From: Bacillus testis
GTDB taxonomy: Bacteria > Bacillota > Bacilli > Bacillales > DSM-1321
Direction: 5' to 3'
Assembly (NCBI RefSeq): GCF_001243895.1
Contig: NZ_LN851186.1
Span: 1,873,852-1,937,851, forward strand
Length of the DNA stretch: 64,000 nt
In this document: positions 9,319 to 18,678 of the stretch, piece by piece
Position numbering within the stretch: position 1 is the stretch's first letter
Layout of the letters: each line of letters opens with the position of its first letter
Notes under the pieces: generated by a model
The model's database searches: none
The model's input: the letters and a program-made list of their open reading frames with translations, nothing else
Told to the model about the DNA's origin: nothing
Made by a program: the position numbers and the translations under genes

Positions 9319-10509
9319 TTGAAGAAACAATCACACTTTAGTATTTTAATGGGTGCTGCTTTCCTGATGGCAACATCCGCCATTGGACCTGGATTTTTGA
9401 CACAAACGACGGTTTTTACAGAATCGTTGATGGCAAGCATGGGATTTGTCATTTTAATTTCTATTATTATTGATATTGGTGCACAGGTCAACGTATGGAG
9501 GGTTATCGCTGTTTCTGAAAAACGAGCACAAGATATTGCAAATGCGGTTCTTCCAGGTCTAGGATATTTTCTAGCAGCCTTAATAGTGATGGGGGGACTT
9601 GCTTTTAATATTGGAAATGTGGCTGGTGCCGGCTTAGGTCTGAATGTTTTACTCGGAGTTGAGGCAAAATGGGGAGCTTTAATGAGTGGACTTGTGGCGA
9701 TTGGTATTTTCCTCGTCCGTGAAGCCAGTAAAGCGATGGACAAATTTGCGCAAATCATGGGATTTATTATGATCATATTGACCGTTTATGTCATGTTTTC
9801 CGCTCAGCCTCCAGTAGGGGAAGTTGTTGTACATACGTTTGTTCCGGAAACGATCGATATTTTGTCGATTGTGACATTGGTAGGAGGTACAGTAGGTGGC
9901 TATATCACATTTGCCGGAGGGCACCGATTAATTGATGCAGGTTTAGTAGGTAAAGAAAATTTATCACAAGTTACGAAAAGTGCTGCAAGTGCAATTGGGA
10001 TTGCCTCTATTATGCGAATCTTTTTATTTTTGGCTGTGTTTGGCGTTGTAGCGCAAGGGATGTCTTTAGATGCCGGAAATCCTGCAGCTTCTGTATTCCA
10101 ACATGCGGCTGGAAATGTGGGTTATAAAATATTCGGTGTAATCATGTGGGCAGCCGCTGTTACCTCGGTAATTGGGGCTGCATATACTTCTGTATCATTT
10201 ATTAAGACTTTCAGCACTTTTGTTGATAAAAACCAAAACTGGTTCATTATCGGTTTTATCGCAGTGTCAACAGTTGTATTTGTCTTGGTGGGTCAACCAG
10301 TCAAATTATTAGTTTTAGTGGGTTCATTGAATGGCTTGATCTTACCTATTGCTCTAGGTGTGATGCTTTTGGCCGCATATAAGAAAACCATAGTGGGTGA
10401 CTACAAACAACCACTATGGTTAACAATCGTCGGTGTCATCATCGTTATCGCTATGTCGGGGATGGGGCTTTATTCATTGTTCACTGGCATCCCTAAACTG
10501 TTTGCATAA
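9319..10509 (+). CDS. ycsG: NRAMP-family transporter (YcsG-like)
   Basis: 396 residues, about 11 membrane segments, TTG start after the strong site GAGGAGGT. It resembles the shorter NRAMP branch found beside 5-oxoprolinase genes; the first helix carries TSAIGPGFLTQT, comparable to the DPGN-type region of metal transporters, but without the exact metal-binding DPGN. That, and the position between pxpA and ycsI, suggests an organic substrate such as 5-oxoproline or an amino acid rather than Mn2+, though this is inference. It is 20 bp after pxpA, within the same transcript. Confidence 0.85.
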   Translation: MKKQSHFSILMGAAFLMATSAIGPGFLTQTTVFTESLMASMGFVILISIIIDIGAQVNVWRVIAVSEKRAQDIANAVLPGLGYFLAALIVMGGLAFNIGNVAGAGLGLNVLLGVEAKWGALMSGLVAIGIFLVREASKAMDKFAQIMGFIMIILTVYVMFSAQPPVGEVVVHTFVPETIDILSIVTLVGGTVGGYITFAGGHRLIDAGLVGKENLSQVTKSAASAIGIASIMRIFLFLAVFGVVAQGMSLDAGNPAASVFQHAAGNVGYKIFGVIMWAAAVTSVIGAAYTSVSFIKTFSTFVDKNQNWFIIGFIAVSTVVFVLVGQPVKLLVLVGSLNGLILPIALGVMLLAAYKKTIVGDYKQPLWLTIVGVIIVIAMSGMGLYSLFTGIPKLFA

Positions 10510-10534
10510 GGAATAATAAATGGAGGGGAAGACA

Positions 10535-11323
10535 TTGTTAAGTATTGAATCCAACACACCAAAAAAATTAAGGGAAATGATTCGTCAAAACGGATGGGTA
10601 AAGCCGACAGCTGGACTGGCTAAAGGATATATTCAAGCAAATCTGGCTGCATTACCAAAAGAGCAGGCTTTTGACTTTTTGCTATTTGCTCAACGAAATC
10701 CAAAATCATGCCCAATTATCGATGTGACGAAGCCGGGTTCAGGAATTCCGTTCAATTCCGCACCGAGTGGCAATATTAAAACGGATATTCCTAAGTATAG
10801 GATTTATCGAGATGGTACGCTGATGGAAGAGGTATTTGACGTAACGGATATATGGGATGATAACATGGTCGGATTTTTGATTGGTTGTAGCTTTACATTT
10901 GAGGAAGCCTTGCAAAATAATAGTATTTCCATTCGCCACATTGAAGAAAATTGTAACGTGCCTATGTATCAAACTAATATTGAATCAATCAAAGCGGGTA
11001 TCTTTGAAGGGCCGATGGTAGTTAGCATGCGTCCCATGAGTGAAAAGGATGCGATTCGAGCTGTACAAATAACAAGTAGATTTCCATCTGTCCATGGAGC
11101 ACCTGTACATATAGGCAATCCACAAGCTATCGGTATACGGGACATTAATAGCCCGGATTTTGGTGATCGGGTGACAATCAAGTCTGGTGAGGTACCGGTC
11201 TTTTGGGCTTGCGGCGTAACGCCACAAGCTGTGGCTATGAAAGTGAAGCCTCCATTGATGATCACACATGCTCCTGGCCATATGTTCATAACGGATTTAA
11301 AAAACGAACAATTTAGTATATAA
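10535..11323 (+). CDS. ycsI: YcsI / D-glutamate cyclase-like family protein (DUF1445)
   Basis: 262 residues from the TTG at 10535, which has GGAGGGG 6-7 bp upstream; the ATG at 10520 with AAGGA before it is a possible alternative adding five residues. The N-terminal [20 protein letters not shown] and the segments [22 protein letters not shown] and CGVTPQAV are typical of the family. The family is annotated as putative hydro-lyase or D-glutamate cyclase, the latter making 5-oxo-D-proline. Its place at the end of a 5-oxoprolinase operon supports a role in pyroglutamate metabolism. Exact reaction unproven. Confidence 0.85.
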   Translation: MLSIESNTPKKLREMIRQNGWVKPTAGLAKGYIQANLAALPKEQAFDFLLFAQRNPKSCPIIDVTKPGSGIPFNSAPSGNIKTDIPKYRIYRDGTLMEEVFDVTDIWDDNMVGFLIGCSFTFEEALQNNSISIRHIEENCNVPMYQTNIESIKAGIFEGPMVVSMRPMSEKDAIRAVQITSRFPSVHGAPVHIGNPQAIGIRDINSPDFGDRVTIKSGEVPVFWACGVTPQAVAMKVKPPLMITHAPGHMFITDLKNEQFSI

Positions 11324-11530
11324 CGTATTTTGCCAATTGGTGTAAGAAATAGGTTAGGTAAAGGAAAAGAAAATATAAGTCTTTTAATAGGTGTTTTAAT
11401 GACTCATCTAAGGAAGCAACATTGTGTTAACCATATCCATACATTTCTTGCCCACTGATGTATTTAAATCACACTGTTATGGAACGACCGTAGTGAAGAG
11501 GGTATCAGCAACAACATTACTAAATAAGTA

Positions 11531-11572
11531 AAACACCATAAAAGCACTCCACGAGGCTTTTATGGTGTTTTT
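11531..11572. terminator. Bidirectional terminator between ycsI and the amino-acid permease
   Basis: Perfect 15-bp stem AAACACCATAAAAGC / GCTTTTATGGTGTTT with a 10-nt loop; T run on the plus strand and A run before the stem, so it can end transcripts from both sides. Confidence 0.88.
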
Positions 11573-11576
11573 GAAA

Positions 11577-12956
11577 TTAATGAGACTGTCTCTTAGGCTT
11601 CATGAAAAGATAACCTATTATTAGCAATAGGAACCAGACAGGTGTAACGAATAAGGCAACCCGTGTGTCGGCCGCAAAGCCTAAAAGGATTAGGACAAAT
11701 ACAAAGAATGCTAGTACCACCCAATTCGAAAAAGGGGCCAATGGCATTTTAAACGGATTATTACGGGCATTCTCCGGCATCGTCTTGCGGTAGCGCATAT
11801 GTGCAACGATAATAACGCCCCATACCCAAAGGAAACAGATGGTTGCAATACTGGTGACTAATGTAAATACTTCATCGGGCAATAAATAATTCAGCAATAC
11901 GCCGACAAGCAATATGGCGCTTGAAAACATGAGGGCTGGTGCAGGCACGTTTTGCTTGCTTAGCTTACCCAATCGCTTAGGCGCTTTCCCTTCGTTAGCC
12001 AGCGTATACAACATTCTGCCTGTACTGAATATGCCGCTATTGCAGGAAGAGGCAGCTGATGTTAGGACAACAAAATTGATGATCCCTGCTGCTGCCGGAA
12101 TACCGATCAATGAGAAGACCTTTACAAACGGGCTAGCTGCCGGGTCAACGCCGCTCCAAGGATAGATGGACATAATAATCAATAATGCCCCGATGTAGAA
12201 GATCAATATACGGATTGGAATACTGTTGATGGCTTTAGGTATCGTTTTTTTAGGATCAACTGTCTCTCCGGCTGTTACACCGACAAGCTCAATACCTACA
12301 AAAGAAAATACAGCCATTTGGAAGGCCAATAAAAATCCCGAAACCCCATTCGGGAAGAATCCACCATAGCTCCAAAGATTGCTAAAGGTAGCTGTAGTTT
12401 CTTTGCTTTTGAAGCCCATAAATACCAGAACTAAACCAATAGCTATTAAAGAAATGATGGCGATTATTTTGATTAAAGCAAACCAGAATTCGATTTCCCC
12501 GAATGCTTTCACGGTTGCCATATTAATCAGGAGTAAAATCAGCACGCATGCAAGGGCAGGAATCCATTGAGGAACCTCAGGAATCCAAAATTTCACGTAC
12601 AGGCCGACCGCTGTTATTTCGGCAATCCCGGTAGCAATCCAACAAAACCAATAGGTCCATCCGGTTATAAAACCGGCCCAGGGACCGATAAATTCCTCCG
12701 CAAAGTCAATGAATGAACCGGTTGATGATTTATAGATTAATAGTTCACCCATCGCTCTCATAACAAAAAACAGAAAAATACCAATCAATAAATAGACAAG
12801 TATAATTGAAGGGCCTGCCAAATGGATGGACTTCCCTGCGCCGAGGAATAAACCTGTCCCAATGGCGCCGCCGATCGCAATCAATTGGATATGCCTATTC
12901 TGTAAACCTCTTTCTAAATTCTTTTCTTCTCCCAACTGTGATGACACATTTTCCAC
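11577..12956 (-). CDS. Amino-acid permease, CycA-like (D-serine/D-alanine/glycine type)
   Basis: 459 residues, 12 membrane segments, APC superfamily, amino-acid transporter family. The N-terminus QNRHIQLIAIGGAIGTGLF and segments FVGIELVGVTAGETVDP and SIPIRILIFYIGAL align by memory with E. coli CycA along the whole length, including INFVVLTSAASSCNSGIFST. Predicted role is proton-coupled uptake of small neutral D- or L-amino acids. The first start codon in frame is a GTG at 12956; a second GTG at 12947 is better spaced from AGAAGG. Single-gene unit with a shared terminator downstream. Family certain, substrate less so. Confidence 0.8.
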   Translation of the reverse strand: MENVSSQLGEEKNLERGLQNRHIQLIAIGGAIGTGLFLGAGKSIHLAGPSIILVYLLIGIFLFFVMRAMGELLIYKSSTGSFIDFAEEFIGPWAGFITGWTYWFCWIATGIAEITAVGLYVKFWIPEVPQWIPALACVLILLLINMATVKAFGEIEFWFALIKIIAIISLIAIGLVLVFMGFKSKETTATFSNLWSYGGFFPNGVSGFLLAFQMAVFSFVGIELVGVTAGETVDPKKTIPKAINSIPIRILIFYIGALLIIMSIYPWSGVDPAASPFVKVFSLIGIPAAAGIINFVVLTSAASSCNSGIFSTGRMLYTLANEGKAPKRLGKLSKQNVPAPALMFSSAILLVGVLLNYLLPDEVFTLVTSIATICFLWVWGVIIVAHMRYRKTMPENARNNPFKMPLAPFSNWVVLAFFVFVLILLGFAADTRVALFVTPVWFLLLIIGYLFMKPKRQSH

Positions 12957-13274
12957 CTTCTCCGTATGTAATTATAGTAAAAAAAGAATGATCACCCCGT
13001 TCTGATTCTACTCATCAGTTCTATTTTAAAAAAATTATAATTATAATTATTTTATAGTTTTTTCTGCTCAAATACAAGATAACGGAAGGAAGGGTTAATA
13101 GATGGGAGTTTTGGATGATAAGGATAGAAAGAAAATGGCATGAATAATCAATGAATAGAGTTTTGGAAAGTTCATACTAGAAATGTGATTATTAAGTAGA
13201 GAAGGAAGAGAAAAGAAAGGAGAGAAAAATAGAAATAGGCTTAGGACGTGAATCCAAAGCCTTTTATTTTCATA
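12957..13274. other. Intergenic region upstream of the permease
   Basis: About 320 bp, AT-rich, including repeats of the AATTATAATTAT type near 13030-13050. It must carry the permease promoter on the minus strand, but no clear -35/-10 pair stands out. No gene supported. Confidence 0.4.
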
Positions 13275-13949
13275 TCAGCAAATTTGTTTAATCAGGTTTG
13301 GTGAATTGTTTTTAGGTGAATTCACTTCGGATGATACTTCAAATGCTTCTAGCAAGTGATCATCAAATGGTTTGAGTAACTTGCTTAACTCATCGGTATT
13401 ATGGTTGTTAGGATTCAACCATTGTTGTTCGTCTTCGAGCCTAAGGATCACTGGCATTCGATCATGGATGGCTGACATGAACTGATTGGCCGTTGTTGTC
13501 ACGATCGAACAAGTATAGATTGGTTTGCCTTCAGGATTCCTCCAGGTTTCCCACAGCCCTGCCATCCCAAATGGTTCATCAGTTTTCATTTTAATGCGCA
13601 TCGGGGTTTTACGCTTTTCACTGCGTTTCCACTCATAGAATGAATCAGCAACAATCAAGCAGCGTTTATGTTTAAATGAATTCCGGAAACTAGGCTTTTC
13701 AGCTAACGTTTCAGCACGCGCGTTAATCATTTTATAGCCAATCTTTTCATCTTTAGCCCATGCAGGGATCAATCCCCATCTTAAAAAGCCGAGGCGATTC
13801 TTGGTCCCATCGTTTATGACAGAAACAACGCTCTGTGAAGGAGCTATATTGTAGCTGAAACGATAGTCAGCTTCATCAAATGCTGCTTCAATCTGAAAGC
13901 GATTAATAATCGTTTCATAATCAGCGAATAAAGTAAACCGGCCGCACAT
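13275..13949 (-). CDS. SOS response-associated peptidase (SRAP / HMCES-YedK family)
   Basis: 224 residues beginning MCGRFT, where Cys2 is the catalytic nucleophile that crosslinks to abasic sites in single-stranded DNA once Met1 is removed. The frame is open 19 codons further upstream, but GAGGTGA sits just before this ATG and a Cys at position 2 is essential, so this start is firm. Other hallmarks: NIAPSQ, RWGLIPAWAKD, INARAETLAEKPSFRNSFKH (the active-site Asn/Arg/Glu region), CLIVADSFYEW with the catalytic glutamate, and the HDRMPVIL histidine. Role: shielding abasic sites at replication forks. Not in an obvious operon. Confidence 0.93.
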   Translation of the reverse strand: MCGRFTLFADYETIINRFQIEAAFDEADYRFSYNIAPSQSVVSVINDGTKNRLGFLRWGLIPAWAKDEKIGYKMINARAETLAEKPSFRNSFKHKRCLIVADSFYEWKRSEKRKTPMRIKMKTDEPFGMAGLWETWRNPEGKPIYTCSIVTTTANQFMSAIHDRMPVILRLEDEQQWLNPNNHNTDELSKLLKPFDDHLLEAFEVSSEVNSPKNNSPNLIKQIC

Positions 13950-14146
13950 AAGCTCACCTCTTCTATTAGATATGTAAATTGTAACAAAGGGAATGGGGAT
14001 AAACAAATGCTTGTGTAGGCAATGGGTATTTCCCTAAATGACAAATGGATTCGGGGTGTGACATACGCAAATTATGAATGTATTTGTTTCGTCTTGGCTA
14101 ATAGCCGGGACAAATGGAAAAGGTAAGGGATACAAGTATATTGAAA

Positions 14147-14178
14147 CTAAAAAAACTCCCGTTGAAAGGAGCTTTTAG
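14147..14178 (-). terminator. Terminator of the membrane-anchored hypothetical gene
   Basis: On the minus strand, AAAAGCTCC / GGAGTTTT stem followed by a T run; overlaps the last codons of the gene at 14175. Confidence 0.75.
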
Positions 14179-14882
14179 GTTGGAATCAACATCCATTTTA
14201 TATATATTTCCTTAATCTCTTCTTCACAAATACCAAATTTGTTAGTGATTGCTTCAAGCAAAGAATTATAATCCGTTTTTGCGTTAATAGCTGAAAAGTT
14301 TAACGTCATTTTATTAAAAAAGCGGACCATATAGGCAAATACGTCTTTTTCTAGATGTCCATTCGATGTTTTATCTTGAATAAAGGGTGAATAGTATTTT
14401 TTTATTTCTGGTGAGCGAATAACTTCCATTTCGGTTAATCGTTCATTGTTGATCTTTAGCAATCCTGTCGTAACATAAGTTGCTTCCTTATGTTGTTTTA
14501 CATTTCTGAATAGGTATTCAACGGTTCCAATTTTTGCGCATAGCTGTATATCCTTTTTGAATAAATGATTGTTAGCGGGTGTAAGTGTATAGGTATTTTT
14601 TAAATTGTACCGTAAACCTTTGTGAAACATGCTGAGTTGTATATATCTATCCATTTTAGAAAGGTCGTTAAATGCTTCGTCTAAAGATAAATAAACCTTG
14701 ATGGTATCTTTACTATATTCAAATCGATGGCCATGTATATATTTTTTGAAGATTGGTTTCTCTGCCAAAGCGGATAACTCTGTATTAAATTGTTTGCGAG
14801 ATTCAAATGTACATAAGGCGCCAATGATTATTCCTGAGATTATACAGGCTAGGCAACATACTAAAAAATAATTTTTCCTCAT
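14175..14882 (-). CDS. Hypothetical membrane-anchored protein
   Basis: 235 residues not assigned to a family. The N-terminus is a single hydrophobic anchor (residues 4-23, with two adjacent cysteines at 9-10, no proper lipobox), followed by a mixed charged domain with no obvious repeats or catalytic motif. Likely exposed outside the membrane. Its base composition is more AT-rich than the neighbouring metabolic genes. It has its own terminator; no partner gene is suggested by position. Translation of the whole frame without a stop, and the matched terminator, are the main evidence that it is a real gene. Confidence 0.65.
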   Translation of the reverse strand: MRKNYFLVCCLACIISGIIIGALCTFESRKQFNTELSALAEKPIFKKYIHGHRFEYSKDTIKVYLSLDEAFNDLSKMDRYIQLSMFHKGLRYNLKNTYTLTPANNHLFKKDIQLCAKIGTVEYLFRNVKQHKEATYVTTGLLKINNERLTEMEVIRSPEIKKYYSPFIQDKTSNGHLEKDVFAYMVRFFNKMTLNFSAINAKTDYNSLLEAITNKFGICEEEIKEIYIKWMLIPT

Positions 14883-15030
14883 CGTTTTTAAAGTTACTTT
14901 CGTTTTTTATATTAATTTAACATCGTGAATAAATTATATCAATATAGAATATAAGGAAGCACCTGGAGCATTGCTCATCAAAGTTAAGATTTTTCCGACA
15001 TGTATGTTGAAAGGTATATTTCTAATGCAA

Positions 15031-15070
15031 AAAAGCCTGTTTCGGCCATTATTGGACAAAACAGGCTTTT
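15031..15070 (-). terminator. Terminator of the FUSC-like membrane gene
   Basis: Stem AAAAGCCTGTTT / AAACAGGCTTTT around a 15-nt loop, with a T run on the minus strand. Confidence 0.85.
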
Positions 15071-15091
15071 AGTTGGATGGTTGTAAATTTT

Positions 15092-15643
15092 CTATGTGGC
15101 CTTGTTACAATCGTCATATTCCATTTTTTTTGGGCCAAACATCTTTTTTAGCAATGCAACTAGCCCTGAAAAAGGGAAGACAGTAATGGCGATCGCTACG
15201 CCAGCCCCGATAATCGTTTCAATAATGCGGCCCCATTCATAGTTGTCGGAATGGGCAAATGCCAGGACCATGACTGTAGTGACGCCGACTTGCGAGACGG
15301 CATCCTGGTGAAGCCTGCAAGCAGTCGTGAAGGACATCCCAAGTAAAATACTTAGGAATATAGCCAAGCTTGAGGGCTGGAACCAATGCATGACAATAAG
15401 GCTGGCCCCTACGCCCCCTAATACGCCTAACAGTCGATTCAGAGCCTTTGTTGCTGATTTTGCCAGAGTGGTATTGACAATTAAAACGGCGGTCAATGGC
15501 GCGATATATGGATAAAGGTTCGGCGTGAAAAGAGTCGCCAATCCCCAAGCAATTCCAGCTGCCAATGATATTTTGAATGTTTGTAAGGTAAGGCCTAAAC
15601 GCTTTCCTTTTTTTCTTAGCTGTTTTTTGTCTTTGATGTCCAT
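15092..15643 (-). CDS. FUSC / aromatic acid exporter (DUF939) family membrane protein
   Basis: 183 residues: a basic N-terminus, then five to six membrane helices corresponding to the N-terminal transport module of aromatic-acid-exporter family proteins. The stretch LTLQTFKISLAAGIAWGLA and APLTAVLIVNTTL followed by ALNRLLGVLGGVGASLIV is characteristic. The cytoplasmic C-terminal domain of full-length members is absent, so this is a short version. Substrate unknown. It is 37 bp downstream of the dehydrogenase gene on the same strand and could be co-transcribed with it. Confidence 0.75.
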   Translation of the reverse strand: MDIKDKKQLRKKGKRLGLTLQTFKISLAAGIAWGLATLFTPNLYPYIAPLTAVLIVNTTLAKSATKALNRLLGVLGGVGASLIVMHWFQPSSLAIFLSILLGMSFTTACRLHQDAVSQVGVTTVMVLAFAHSDNYEWGRIIETIIGAGVAIAITVFPFSGLVALLKKMFGPKKMEYDDCNKAT

Positions 15644-15680
15644 AGGTAAAACTCCAATTAAACGATATTCCTATAAAGGA

Positions 15681-17111
15681 TTAGTTTAATTCAAGGGAGA
15701 TATATTTCACCTCTAGATAATCCTCAATTCCATAGTGGCTTCCTTCACGGCCCAGTCCGCTTTCCTTGAAACCGCCAAATGGTGCCTGGGCAGCAGATGG
15801 AGAACCATCATTCAAGCCGATAATGCCGTAATCCAGCTCATCGGAAATCAAGATTGCTTCGTTTATATTTTCGGTGAACACATAGGCTGCCAATCCATAC
15901 GGCGTATTATTGGCGCGTTCAATCGCTTCTTCGACGGTTTTAAAGGTGGTGATCGGAGCAAGCGGGCCAAAAGTTTCTTCGTGCATGCAGAGCATGTCAT
16001 CAGTGGCATTTGCCAGTATTGTCGGTTCCATGAAGAATCCTTTTTCTGAATCAATCTGCTTTCCTCCGGCCAGCACTTTTGCTCCTTTTTTGACAGCATC
16101 TTCAATATGTGCGGCAACTTTCCCGATAGCTCCATCGTTGATTAGAGGCCCTATTTTAACTCCCTCTTCAAATCCATTGCCAACTTTTAAGCTGGCCGCT
16201 TTTTCGGTGAATTTGTCAGTGAATTCGTCAGCAATTGTTTCATCAACATAGATCCGGTTCGTACATACACATGTTTGGCCGGCGTTTCTGAATTTAGAAG
16301 CAATGGCGCCATTAACGGCTTTTTCAATATTTGCCTGTGCTGTAACGATGAGCGGAGCATGGCCGCCCAGTTCAAGTGAAAGTTTCTTGACGGTATCGGC
16401 AGCTCCACGCATTAATATTTTTCCGACGCGCGTCGAACCGGTAAATGTGAGTTTGCGGACACGGCCATCCTTTTGCCATGCATTCGCGATCGGTTCGGCG
16501 GCCCCTGTCACCACGTTGATAACTCCTTTCGGAATGCCTGCTTGTTCAGATAGTTCCACTAGTTTTAGGGCAGTAAAGGGTGTCTCTTCGGAAGGTTTTA
16601 AAACAATTGTGCAGCCGGCTGCTAGGGCAGGGGCTACTTTTCTAGTAATCATGGCAGCCGGAAAATTCCATGGCGTGATTGCTGCAACAACACCCACAGG
16701 CTGTCTTTTGACAATGAGGCGCTTGGATGGTGAAGAAGCAGGGATTGTTTCACCGTATATTCGTTTTCCTTCTTCGGCGAACCAAGAGATATAACTATTG
16801 GCATAATCAATTTCGCCTTTTGCTTCTGCAAAGGGTTTTCCTTGTTCAGTTGTCATGATTTCAGCCAATTCATCGCGGTGCTCGGCGATTAGACGATGCC
16901 AGGCCATCAACAGTCTGCTGCGTTCTTCCGCCGTTTTCTTGGACCAGCTTTTTAAAGCGGCCTGGGCAGCTTCGACTGCCATTTTGGCTTCGTTTTCGCC
17001 GGCATTCGGGATGGTGCCAATGGCTTCCTTCGTAGCCGGGTTAATAACCTGGATGGTTTCTTTATTGTAATCCAACCATTCTCCGTTTATATATAGTTTA
17101 TTTTGCAACAT
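15681..17111 (-). CDS. gabD: NAD(P)-dependent succinate-semialdehyde dehydrogenase family protein
   Basis: 476 residues, full length for the GabD branch of aldehyde dehydrogenases, which oxidise succinate semialdehyde to succinate. Seen: the cofactor segment ITPWNFPAAMITRK, FTGSTRVGK, catalytic glutamate in LELGGHAPLIV and catalytic cysteine in NAGQTCVC. The ATG at 17111 is preceded by AGGGGTGG; a GTG four codons earlier has no ribosome site. It is divergent from a LysR-type regulator over about 115 bp, which suggests that regulator controls it. GabT is not present nearby, so substrate could be another semialdehyde. Confidence 0.88.
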   Translation of the reverse strand: MLQNKLYINGEWLDYNKETIQVINPATKEAIGTIPNAGENEAKMAVEAAQAALKSWSKKTAEERSRLLMAWHRLIAEHRDELAEIMTTEQGKPFAEAKGEIDYANSYISWFAEEGKRIYGETIPASSPSKRLIVKRQPVGVVAAITPWNFPAAMITRKVAPALAAGCTIVLKPSEETPFTALKLVELSEQAGIPKGVINVVTGAAEPIANAWQKDGRVRKLTFTGSTRVGKILMRGAADTVKKLSLELGGHAPLIVTAQANIEKAVNGAIASKFRNAGQTCVCTNRIYVDETIADEFTDKFTEKAASLKVGNGFEEGVKIGPLINDGAIGKVAAHIEDAVKKGAKVLAGGKQIDSEKGFFMEPTILANATDDMLCMHEETFGPLAPITTFKTVEEAIERANNTPYGLAAYVFTENINEAILISDELDYGIIGLNDGSPSAAQAPFGGFKESGLGREGSHYGIEDYLEVKYISLELN

Positions 17112-17195
17112 AAGTAGTTCCACCCCTAAAGTTCGTATTCTATTCGTTTCTTCATATAGCGTAGCATGTTTTTTGCATGGAAAGTACTTCCTCTA

Positions 17196-17210
17196 TATAC
17201 TAGGGGTATA
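17196..17210. promoter_or_regulatory. Candidate LysR-type operator
   Basis: TATAC-N5-GTATA (a T-N11-A LysR box) centred in the divergent spacer between gabD and the LysR gene, 17 bp before the regulator start. Typical position for autoregulation and control of the divergent gene. Confidence 0.55.
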
Positions 17211-17227
17211 ACCAAAAGTTATGGGGG

Positions 17228-18091
17228 ATGATGATGAGAACAGAATGGCTGGAATCATTTCTTGTAACAGCTGCAACAAAAAGCTTAACGAAAGCCAGCG
17301 AACAATTGCATATGACACAGCCGGCACTCAGCAAGCAGATGAGGAAATTGGAAGAAGATCTGGGTGTAACTTTACTGATTCGTACTGCGACGGGAGTGCA
17401 ATTGACAAAAGCAGGAGAAGCCTTGTACGAGGATATCCAGCCGGTATTACAGGAAGTCCGCTCCATTCGTAAAAAACTATTGAACATGCAAAAGAACAGT
17501 GAGTTGACGATAGGAACGTGGCCGAGCATAGCGAGTTATTATCTTCCTTATAAAATAGCTGAAGCTAGGGAAGCTAAGCAGGATGTGAACATCAAAATAG
17601 CTTACGACATGGATGATTTGTTCAACCAACTTGCCACCGGGAAGATAGATGCAGCGATGCTGGATGACAGTCTGATGAAACATTCGTATTGGTCGAAGCC
17701 GGTGTATCGGGAACCGTTTTACTTATTCGTCAACAAACGCCATCCGCTTGCCAAACAAGATGGCAAACATATTCATTTCCGCCAATTCAAGGATGAACCG
17801 CTTGTCGTCCTTCCGCCTTCCTGCGATGTACGCATGCTGGTTGAGCAAGCCTATAAAATGCACGGTGAGCATTTAACCATTTCAGCAGAAATTGACTTTG
17901 CCCAAAGTATCATCGGCTTTATCTCGGCCAATCTGGGGATTTCCATTCTTCCGGAAATCTTTACACACACGATTGACCGCTCTGTCATTAAGGTGTTTCC
18001 AATCGCTGATTTTAAGATAGATCGACAGATATCGCTTGTGGCTCCCAATCCTGAAATCGGGAAAATGATTGATTCGCTGATTTTGCAGTAA
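17228..18091 (+). CDS. LysR-family transcriptional regulator
   Basis: 287 residues: winged helix-turn-helix at 5-62 (FLVTAATKSLTKASEQLHMT, QPALSKQMRKLEEDLG) and a substrate-binding domain from about 90 to the end. Three in-frame ATG codons follow one another at 17228, 17231 and 17234; the third may be the true start given the run of five G just upstream. Divergent orientation and the shared operator-like site suggest regulation of the adjacent aldehyde dehydrogenase. Effector unknown. A terminator follows. Confidence 0.9.
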   Translation: MMMRTEWLESFLVTAATKSLTKASEQLHMTQPALSKQMRKLEEDLGVTLLIRTATGVQLTKAGEALYEDIQPVLQEVRSIRKKLLNMQKNSELTIGTWPSIASYYLPYKIAEAREAKQDVNIKIAYDMDDLFNQLATGKIDAAMLDDSLMKHSYWSKPVYREPFYLFVNKRHPLAKQDGKHIHFRQFKDEPLVVLPPSCDVRMLVEQAYKMHGEHLTISAEIDFAQSIIGFISANLGISILPEIFTHTIDRSVIKVFPIADFKIDRQISLVAPNPEIGKMIDSLILQ

Positions 18092-18129
18092 ACTGGCAGG
18101 AAAGTGATAGCAATAGGGGAAGCAGGGAA

Positions 18130-18157
18130 AAGGCTGCCTACTGGGCAGCCTTAGTTT
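18130..18157 (+). terminator. Terminator of the LysR gene
   Basis: Stem AAGGCTGCC / GGCAGCCTT with a 5-nt loop and a T-rich tail, 38 bp after the stop. Confidence 0.8.
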
Positions 18158-18245
18158 TACTGTGTTTGAATGGAAAGAATACGTCATTTTGCCTTTTTGG
18201 AGACGCATGGTAGGACGAAAGCATAGCTGTATATACTTATGTAGA

Positions 18246-18529
18246 TGGGAAACGCTTGAGGAAACTGGATTATAGGTTGATCGTCTGCGATTATTTGGCA
18301 TTTATTCGGAGGAGAAGTGTTTTGCGGAATATCCTAATAAAGATAAAGTGTTCAGTGTGCAAATTATTTTTATGGCAGAACAGTATAAAGGGATATTAAA
18401 ACAACAGGACACTGAGAGCAGGGAGCACCGTTTTTCTAGCAAAGATCATCTTCCGGTAAACTAAACCCAAGGCAAAAACCGTTTATTTTAGATTGGGCTG
18501 AAGAAAAGGAACTACCGATTATAGATTAA
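18246..18529 (+). pseudogene. Decayed NUDIX hydrolase
   Basis: Direct translation shows WETLEETGL, the core of a NUDIX box (REx-type EExGL), then an internal TAG, then about 60 residues of a typical NUDIX C-terminal half (AEYPNKDKVFSVQIIF, EHRFSSKDHLP). A frameshift near 18460 moves the remaining tail into another frame (LNPRQKPFILDWAEEKEL, ending at TAA 18527). The N-terminal half including the glycine part of the NUDIX box is missing. The gene therefore carries at least one stop, one frameshift and a 5' deletion. Family assignment is from the recognisable motif only. Confidence 0.72.
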
Positions 18530-18636
18530 CAAATGCGTGGGCAGTTCAGTGTAAAACTAGGATTAAGTTTGTTGAAGCTATAAGAAATGGTCCGTAATCG
18601 GGATTATAGGAAGAGGGCTTATCAACGTATGTCCAT

Positions 18637-18663
18637 AAAAAAGACAGAGGGCTTCCTCTGTCT
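18637..18663 (-). terminator. Terminator of the deoxyribosyltransferase gene
   Basis: Stem AGACAGAGG / CCTCTGTCT with a 4-nt loop; T run on the minus strand. It starts 16 bp beyond the stop of the gene at 18679. Confidence 0.88.
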
Positions 18664-18678
18664 CTTTACTCATGTATC

